Shown: one piece after another, positions 35,416 through 41,969 of the stretch | Layout of the letters: each line of letters starts with the position of its first letter | Numbering within the stretch: position 1 is the stretch's first letter | DNA from: Circinella minor | Taxonomy: Eukaryota; Mucoromycota; Mucoromycetes; Mucorales; Lichtheimiaceae | DNA: 41,969 nucleotides | NCBI GenBank assembly: GCA_016758965.1 | Contig: JAEPRB010000106.1 | Span: 90,001 to 131,969 of the forward strand | Direction of reading: 5' to 3' | The notes under the pieces: generated by a model | The model's input: only the letters and a program-made list of their open reading frames with translations | The model's database searches: none | Told to the model about the DNA's origin: nothing | Translations under genes and position numbers: made by a program

Positions 35416-37971
35416 AATACGTTATAGGCGATATTGAGTAAATTAATTGATTATATGTATATAAATGATTGTTCTAACAGATGCTATTATTATATAAATT
35501 TTTTTAATTTATTTTTTTTTCTCACTAGTTACTAAAGATAACTCATATGGTACATCATATATAGAGACATATTATAAGCGCACATTTCTGTATCAGCGAA
35601 TCTCGACAAATCCTGTGTCTTTATTGAAATAAGCGGGGAATTTTTTGCTACTCGAAAAAAAAAACATAAGTTCAACCTAGTTCTATCCTATTTTTTTCAG
35701 CATGCAAAAACGCTCTTCTTTACAATGCATCAACAAAATCAAGATATTGGACATAAAAAGTCACATTATCACTATCATTGTCATCAAAGTAGTTTAATAG
35801 TAGTTTAAAAAGTGTACGTATCAATAACAAAATAGCTCATACGTATAAGCACAAAAAATGTTATTATAGTTTAACACATCAACTCAAACAACACTCTAAT
35901 TTTTATATGAGGTCTCATTCATCAATAGAGAAAATTAATTATAATAATAGCAATATATTTTTTTTTCAAGCACGTATTAGAAAATGGTTTTAAATTGTTA
36001 TCTACGTACGCTTAATTTCATGAATTATCCCATTGTATCTTTTATTATAATAACTACAATAATCACGACTTTGTTTCATTTTATTTAATACATTCGCTAT
36101 TATCCATTCAGAAAACAAATAAAAATACGTAGTCCAACAAATATGATATCAGTTTACGTATTATGAACATGTTAATTATTATACGTACGTATAGAATAAA
36201 GTGGCTTATACAACAGCAAAAACTTTTCTTTGCTCCAAAAGATTGATGCGATTATTACGGATGTAGTGTAATTACATGGTATATTATCTAGTTTATATAA
36301 ACCAACGCCCAGGCCAATGGATCGACATCGGAATCAAATCTTGTTTTCTGTTTCTTTTGTTTATATGAGGGACAACTATACATGATCAAGAAATATACAT
36401 AATAGTACTAGTCAGCAAATCTAGACCACTATAATTCCTACGTATTTATTTTCACACACCCCTCTTTTTCAGCGAGTTCCATCAAAATCACCAGCAAATA
36501 CGAGCCTTTTATAAAGATTATCAATAGTATGAAAATAAATTAATAAATAAAAATATAACGATAACTACTAATAATGAGGCTTTCGAGAGTATCTTGATAA
36601 AACAATCTATCAAATGCCAATATACAGTATCAGATTTACAATGGAGTTTGCTAGCATCATAAAGTTGTTTAAGAACACCCCAATCATCTTTTCTTATTCT
36701 TTACCCATTATGCCCATTTGGTACGGTTAATTAATTGCCTCTTCTTACATGTATGGAAAAATCAGATGGGAAAAAAAAATCCATCAAGTTGTTTGATTAT
36801 TTATCGCAATGGAAATAGCAACGCGTGATCTAAATAGTCCAAAAAAAAAAAAAGAAAAAAGAACTGGTTGTTTATTAGTGTAACGTTTTTGATGCATAAA
36901 TTTATTTATTAATTGATTTTCGCGGGAATAAAAATAAATAAATTACCCAATTGCTAGTACATACTGTTGGACCAGTAATATATAATGTTTCGATACTTGT
37001 GGACAATGCTGATGGCTAACATGGTCACTAAACACTATTATCGCGCCTTTTTATTTCGTAGTATATAAAATATTGTATCGATATTAAGTGATGTATACTA
37101 ATAATCTCTTTAAAACCTGACATGTTTCTCCATAAGCCCATAAAACCCTTTTCTTCGAAGCATAATAAAAACAAATAGATACATACGTTCTTTCATTATT
37201 AGGAAATATGATAGCTGCTTGCTGGTGAGTTCTGGTTATATGTGGATGTGAATAAAAATAAGAGAAAAAGAGAAAAAGATCGAAGCAACGGCTGTTTTAC
37301 TTTTTCCCAACTCTTGTATATATACCGTATGTGACATGTATTTCCTTATATGTCTTATCTTATATTCCAAAAGTATGTCATCATAATCATGAGTACTAAT
37401 ATTAATTATAGGACAAAACCTGTCAGAATAAATATATGTTGTCATAGGTAATAAATCTGTCACTTGTTACGTAAAATAAAAAAAGAATGAAACTTTATTT
37501 TGTGAAATAGTTTACAATCCAAATAAAAAAGAGTGAAGATTTATTTTGTGAGATAGTTTACAATGAGAATAAAGTATCTTTTCCGGTATTAGTTATACCA
37601 AGCAACACCACGACAAAATAAAGTAACTTCTCCGGTATTGATTATACTAAGGAACACCACGACGACGCAAATACGTATGTATTTCTAAATATGAATATAT
37701 AAATAACATGATCAGTCCATTTAATCAGTATTATATACAAGACTAACAGGCAGTAAAAATAAAACAAAATAGAACATTACGTAATAATCAACTTACTCTA
37801 CATATCATTTTTGATCCTATCCTATTTTATTCTCCTTGTAAAGAAATCCAAAGACTATTCTCTCTTGAATAAGCGTAATATCTAATAATATACATAATAT
37901 AAAAAGGGCATAACGGCAAATAAATAAATTTTGTCCCATTGATAATTTTCTTGTTGCATAATAATATGTAA

Positions 37972-38009
<38 letters not shown>

Positions 38010-38100
38010 TACATACCCATTAGGCAGCCATATATATCTTGAACAATACATACATAACTATCAGAGGAAACTATATATTATAAATAAAAGAAGAAGTGTA
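35416..38100. other. Gene-free, TACGTA-rich AT-rich DNA
   Basis: No supported gene. TACGTA occurs at 35815, 35840, 36003, 36126, 36155, 36182, 36186, 36439, 37468, 37672 and 37778. An AAT microsatellite lies at about 37974-38006 and generates poly-Ile/Tyr frames. Short tandem duplications at 37485-37663 are listed separately. Confidence 0.5.
37485..37663. repeat. Two adjacent short tandem duplications
   Basis: Unit 1: 37485-37518 and 37531-37564, both with TTATTTTGTGARATAGTTTACAAT-like sequence (34 bp, a few differences, 46-bp period). Unit 2: 37568-37614 and 37617-37663, both with CCGGTATT and ending CACCACGAC (47 bp, several differences, about 49-bp period). The two pairs abut, so two separate duplication events lie side by side. 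Confidence 0.85.
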
Positions 38101-38960
38101 GATCAGTAGTTCTTTTTTTGTGTACGTAGGGTGAGAACAACACTACTTTTACCCATAGAAATGAGCAAAAATAGGGTTATTCTCTAGGTCATAAAAGCCA
38201 TGACCCGGGCTCAGCTTGGAAAACCCATCGACCCGTTCAGTCAGATTGACCATACTAAGCGTCAATAAAGGAATGATTATGATTTAACCATATTCTGACC
38301 AGTGAGGGCAAAATCACTTCCGAGGAAGAGACCTGTGGCTACCACCCTAATAGCCCGCACATGTATTGTTCGATTCCCCAGATGTGGCGGGAAAGCCTTA
38401 TCCTACCCTAAGGCATCGAAGAGCCTGCGTCTTTAAGCCCGTGTGATAGGGTCCCGCGACTTGTTAAGGGTTGTACCATGCAGCTACTCTTTGAATTGCG
38501 TCTACATCTCTAAAACGAATGAAGCTGTAATGCAGTACAACCTTTGCTAGTAGCAACATCCGCTTTTGCACATATAAAATATGTACAACGAGCATAGCCG
38601 GTGGATTCGGGTTTCAAACTATTGATTCATTCACATAGTTCGTCTCGTTGTCTTGACCCCAAACGAGACAGGGAGTGCGATAGAACAAGAAACCGGTAAG
38701 AACTCTACCCCGTTACCAGATGCCACTGCGACTGAAACCACAAAGCCAATAAGGCAGCGATCCGAATAAACAACAATAACAGACTCCCGGATGACCTCTT
38801 CTTTTCACCAGCACAAGAATCATCTGTTACAATGAAACATGCTCAAGAGGCCCACCAAAGGCAAACCAAAGGCAAACCAGAAAAAGACCAAACCAAAGCC
38901 GCAGAATAACTTCTCATCAGCATCACACGAACATATAAAAGTGTTGATTAAATGGAGTGT
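38100..38960 (+). mobile_element. GC-richer relic, probably part of a retroelement
   Basis: This block is visibly richer in G and C than the surrounding DNA and almost free of long A/T runs. On the plus strand two coding-like stretches occur: one about 38650-38755 (NETGSAIEQETGKNSTPLPD, then a stop) and one in another frame at about 38785-38910 (PDDLFFSPAQESSVTMKHAQ, then QRQTKGKPEKDQTKAAE and a stop). A degraded CAA/ACA-rich run lies at the frame change, so a slip there is likely. The charged, low-complexity composition would suit the first ORF of a non-LTR retroelement, but no reverse transcriptase or other diagnostic domain is present, so the class is a guess. Confidence 0.4.
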
Positions 38961-41842
38961 TGCTTAGTATGCTGTTATAACTACATCATTGATAGACACT
39001 TTCTTTTGAAACAAAAATATATTCGTAATAAACTTACCATACAGATCCATTTAAAAAGTGTGTAAGGTCTTTATATCGACACAGGCCACACGCCTAAGTT
39101 TGTTTTAAATATAATATAAAATCTTTGTTAATAATACATTCATAACATCATATATAACAATTAAAATTTTTAGTATATTACCTTGGTAACCATTAATGAC
39201 TTTTGAAACCATTGATATTGCCGTTGTCAATTGTATCTATATAATATACAAAATAAAATAAAACAAAATAACGTAAAGTATTCTATTCATTTGCCCTCAT
39301 TCACTCAATCCCACTCACTCACACACTTTCACTCAGTAGTTGCTACAGAAATAAACCAGAAAATATTTAGCTTTGCTTTGTTTGAGACCCTCAATGAGTA
39401 GAGCATGTCGTCACTAAAAAATAAAAATAAAAAAAAGGTTTAAAGTGAGTGGGAATGTTCATATGGGCCTCATTTCGTACCTTATGAAAAGGTATTTTAT
39501 TTATTATTATAACTTTTTATAATACATACCACATAAGACGCGAAGCAGGAGAACACGCGACATTACTAAAATAATGGGTCAGTGTAGTAATATACTACAA
39601 TCATTTTCCTATCAAAATATATATAAAAAAAGAACACCCCTTTTGAAATTAGTTTAACAAAAAAGATCCCTACTTGCAAATGGGGATACCCCCATTACAA
39701 GTCTTCTTCATTTAGCCAGAGAATATCTAAGAGAAACAAAAAAAGATAACTTTAGATTTTCTTTTCTTTTTTTTTTTAAAAAAAAAAAAAAAATAGCAAC
39801 AATTACCTTAAATATGGTAGCAACTAAACGTGTATAAAAGCGATTTAAACGTCAATGGAAACAAAAAAAGTCAATGGAGAGGGAAAGGGAAAGCCATTTG
39901 AGCTAAATTAATAAAGTAAAGGGAAAGGAATGTAAGATAAATTTACAAAACAACAAAAGCGAAGACGATATGTTTTTTTTACTGTTCTGTTTTGTTACTG
40001 TTCTGTTCCTGCTGTATGTAATTTGCCCACACGGCATGAAATCATTTTTTCATATCCCGTTCCCCTATAAAAAAAAAATAGGTCCCCTATAAAAAATAAA
40101 ATCATGGTTTCAAACTTTTATTTATCGTCATGGTTTCATTAGCTGATATCCATCCCTTCACATAATTATTTCTGAATAACCTTAATCTTCAATATTACCC
40201 TTATCAAATATATCATCCACTTTCAAAACCATCTTATGTACGCCAAAAAAATAAAATAAAGGCCAGTCTAACCATGGTCGTCTTGTGTCACCTTAATTGC
40301 TCCATCTATAAAAATATAATAAATATTGGTTAATTCACTAGCGATAAGTGACAGTAGTAATGTTAAGTATTTATCCCAGAATTTTATATAAAATTTTATT
40401 ATATCTATATATAACAGAAGGATGACATTGATCATATCATTTCTTCTTAATGAAGGTGAATTATAACATATAAAGTTTCTCAAAATATATGGGCTCCCAG
40501 CAAAAATTGGAACCCGTCGGAGTAATAACTAATGTTTCTTTCCTCGCATACGTATCACTACGTACTATTATAATTTTTTTCTTATTATTATTAAATATTG
40601 GTTTCGTGTCAAAATGTATTAATAAAATAAAATAAAATATCTTTATTCTTTAAGTATAATCGGATATTGCTCTACCCTAATATTGGTTGTGTGGATAATC
40701 AATTGGAACACTTTTTTTTTTTTTTTTATTGCTGTGGTTCAATCAATCCGCCTACGTACGTCGTACATAGAAAATTTTATATTCATAATATTAAACATGG
40801 TCTTATAAATTATTCTTATGGTTCCTGTCTTTTGACTATTATATTGATCATAACACGGTTAAAATATATGTAGAAAAATCAATCTATTAATACATAACTT
40901 GTGACAACTTTATATTTGATAAGTAATTTAATATAAATAGATACGTAGACTTGTTATATCAAAAGAAAGTCCAGTTAATTTTAATTAATCAATCAATCTT
41001 ATTAACCTATTACATCGTATTATCTTTTAAGTCTTTATCTCTTGTTTTATTATCTTGGATATAATAATCATATTTGTAGAACCAATTTTCGCTTAGAAAG
41101 CTAAAATTCTAAATCAAGTATAAAGGACAGTAAATTTACTATAAAAAGTAGGCATTTTCACATACGTATGAAGCAAAGATCATTGTAAAATTACACCAAA
41201 ATCAGCTAGAACTAGGAATAATTCCGAGATACCTTGGATTCGTATAAAATATTTGGCTTAATATGACTGTCTTGAGTATGCAGTAAGAAACGAAAGTCGA
41301 GATAAAATATTTTTGGCATATTTCTAATTGAGATACAACACCTTATTGTAATAATCCTATCCACCATCAATAATAAATAATAATATACCCAGTGATCTAA
41401 CTCAAACATAATAGTATCGGTTACGTACTTCTCTATAATACCATATTAAACAAACTATACCAAATGAAACATATAATAACATATAGTAATATAACAATCG
41501 TATACCAATAATAATAATAACAATAATATAATATAATGTAATGTAATGTAATATAAAACATATCGTGTACCTATCAAACATATTGAAACTAAAACAACAA
41601 GTAAACCCATCATGATCGTATGATAGGGAAATTATATATCAAAGAATATACATATAGACTTAAAATTAAATAATACGTATCATATAGAAATCTCTTTTTA
41701 TGTACGTATCTTGATATTTTATTCGTATAATAAAGGACCTAATCGATTCTCACAAGACTACGTATCTTCTGCTATCCATTTTATTCTCTTGCCTTATTTT
41801 ACCTATATTTCCCATGTACACGACTAGTAATATATGCTTGTC
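38961..41842. other. Gene-free AT-rich DNA up to the second 127-bp repeat copy
   Basis: No supported gene or RNA. TACGTA occurs at 40549, 40559, 40753, 40942, 41163, 41422, 41674, 41703 and 41759. Short low-complexity stretches include a CACTCACTCACACACTTTCACT-like patch near 39299-39334, AATAAAATAAAATAAAAT at about 40620-40638 and TAATGTAATGTAATGTAAT near 41533-41551. Open frames at 40268-40483 and 40667-40873 have no family features. Confidence 0.5.
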
Positions 41843-41969
41843 AAAATAAATAAAAGAACAATAGAATCAAATATTTTAGCATACTTACTCCTCTATATTT
41901 GTTTGGCTACGTAGTTAAGCTACGTAGAACTTTAAAGATAATCAGCAAAATAGAAATACTGTAACCTTT
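41843..41969. repeat. 127-bp repeated sequence, copy 2 (runs off the window)
   Basis: Identical by eye and in the same orientation as 35289-35415, including the paired CTACGTAG palindromes. The copies are about 6.55 kb apart. The perfect identity in non-coding DNA points to recent duplication or transposition. Confidence 0.95.

Noticed and set aside
38360..38400. tRNA-like T-loop word GTTCGATTCC
   Set aside because: Flanking bases do not pair to form a T stem and no matching D, anticodon or acceptor arms are found.
1..41969. CRISPR array, rRNA, bacterial operon or viral genes
   Set aside because: No regularly spaced repeats, rRNA segments or phage/viral genes; intron-rich fungal gene structure throughout.

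Overview
The window looks like nuclear DNA of an early-diverging filamentous fungus, most likely Mucoromycota (Mucorales-like). The evidence is strongly AT-rich DNA with very many long A/T runs and occasional G/C runs, genes broken by many short GT-AG introns (mostly GTAAG-type donors and TAG/AG acceptors behind T tracts), and a fungal gene set (Tom40, Pex7, an ABCB-type transporter, a TLC-domain protein). Gene models were spliced by hand from the sequence. Every junction quoted for the main genes keeps the reading frame, and exon lengths add up to whole codons.

Layout. 0.9-9.5 kb: a seven-exon TLC-domain membrane protein (minus), a possible two-exon 28-residue microgene (plus) diverging from it, a six-exon SAM-dependent methyltransferase with a 13-nt microexon and a myristoylation-type N-terminus (minus), then 3 kb without convincing genes and a two-exon C2H2 zinc-finger factor (plus). 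9.5-18.7 kb: gene-poor DNA containing a decayed multi-exon gene (minus, 14.6-17.6 kb) and an inverted, internally deleted copy of part of it at 14.2-14.6 kb. 18.8-32.2 kb: a compact block of five genes: a full-length ABCB/MDR transporter (plus), a fused alpha/beta-hydrolase/tyrosine phosphatase (minus), TOM40 (minus), PEX7 (plus) and a short BORCS6-like protein (minus). 32.3-42 kb: about 9.7 kb with no intact gene. It holds decayed coding-like pieces, a 127-bp sequence present twice in identical form, a GC-richer relic at 38.1-39.0 kb, short tandem duplications, and many copies of the palindrome TACGTA.

How the genes relate. TOM40 and PEX7 diverge from one 1.07-kb intergenic region and serve protein import into mitochondria and peroxisomes respectively. 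The remaining genes show no common pathway, which is normal for a fungal chromosome. The main unusual signals are the hydrolase-phosphatase fusion, the TACGTA-rich gene-poor compartments, the inverted duplicate of the decayed gene, the repeated 127-bp sequence, and the candidate microgene.
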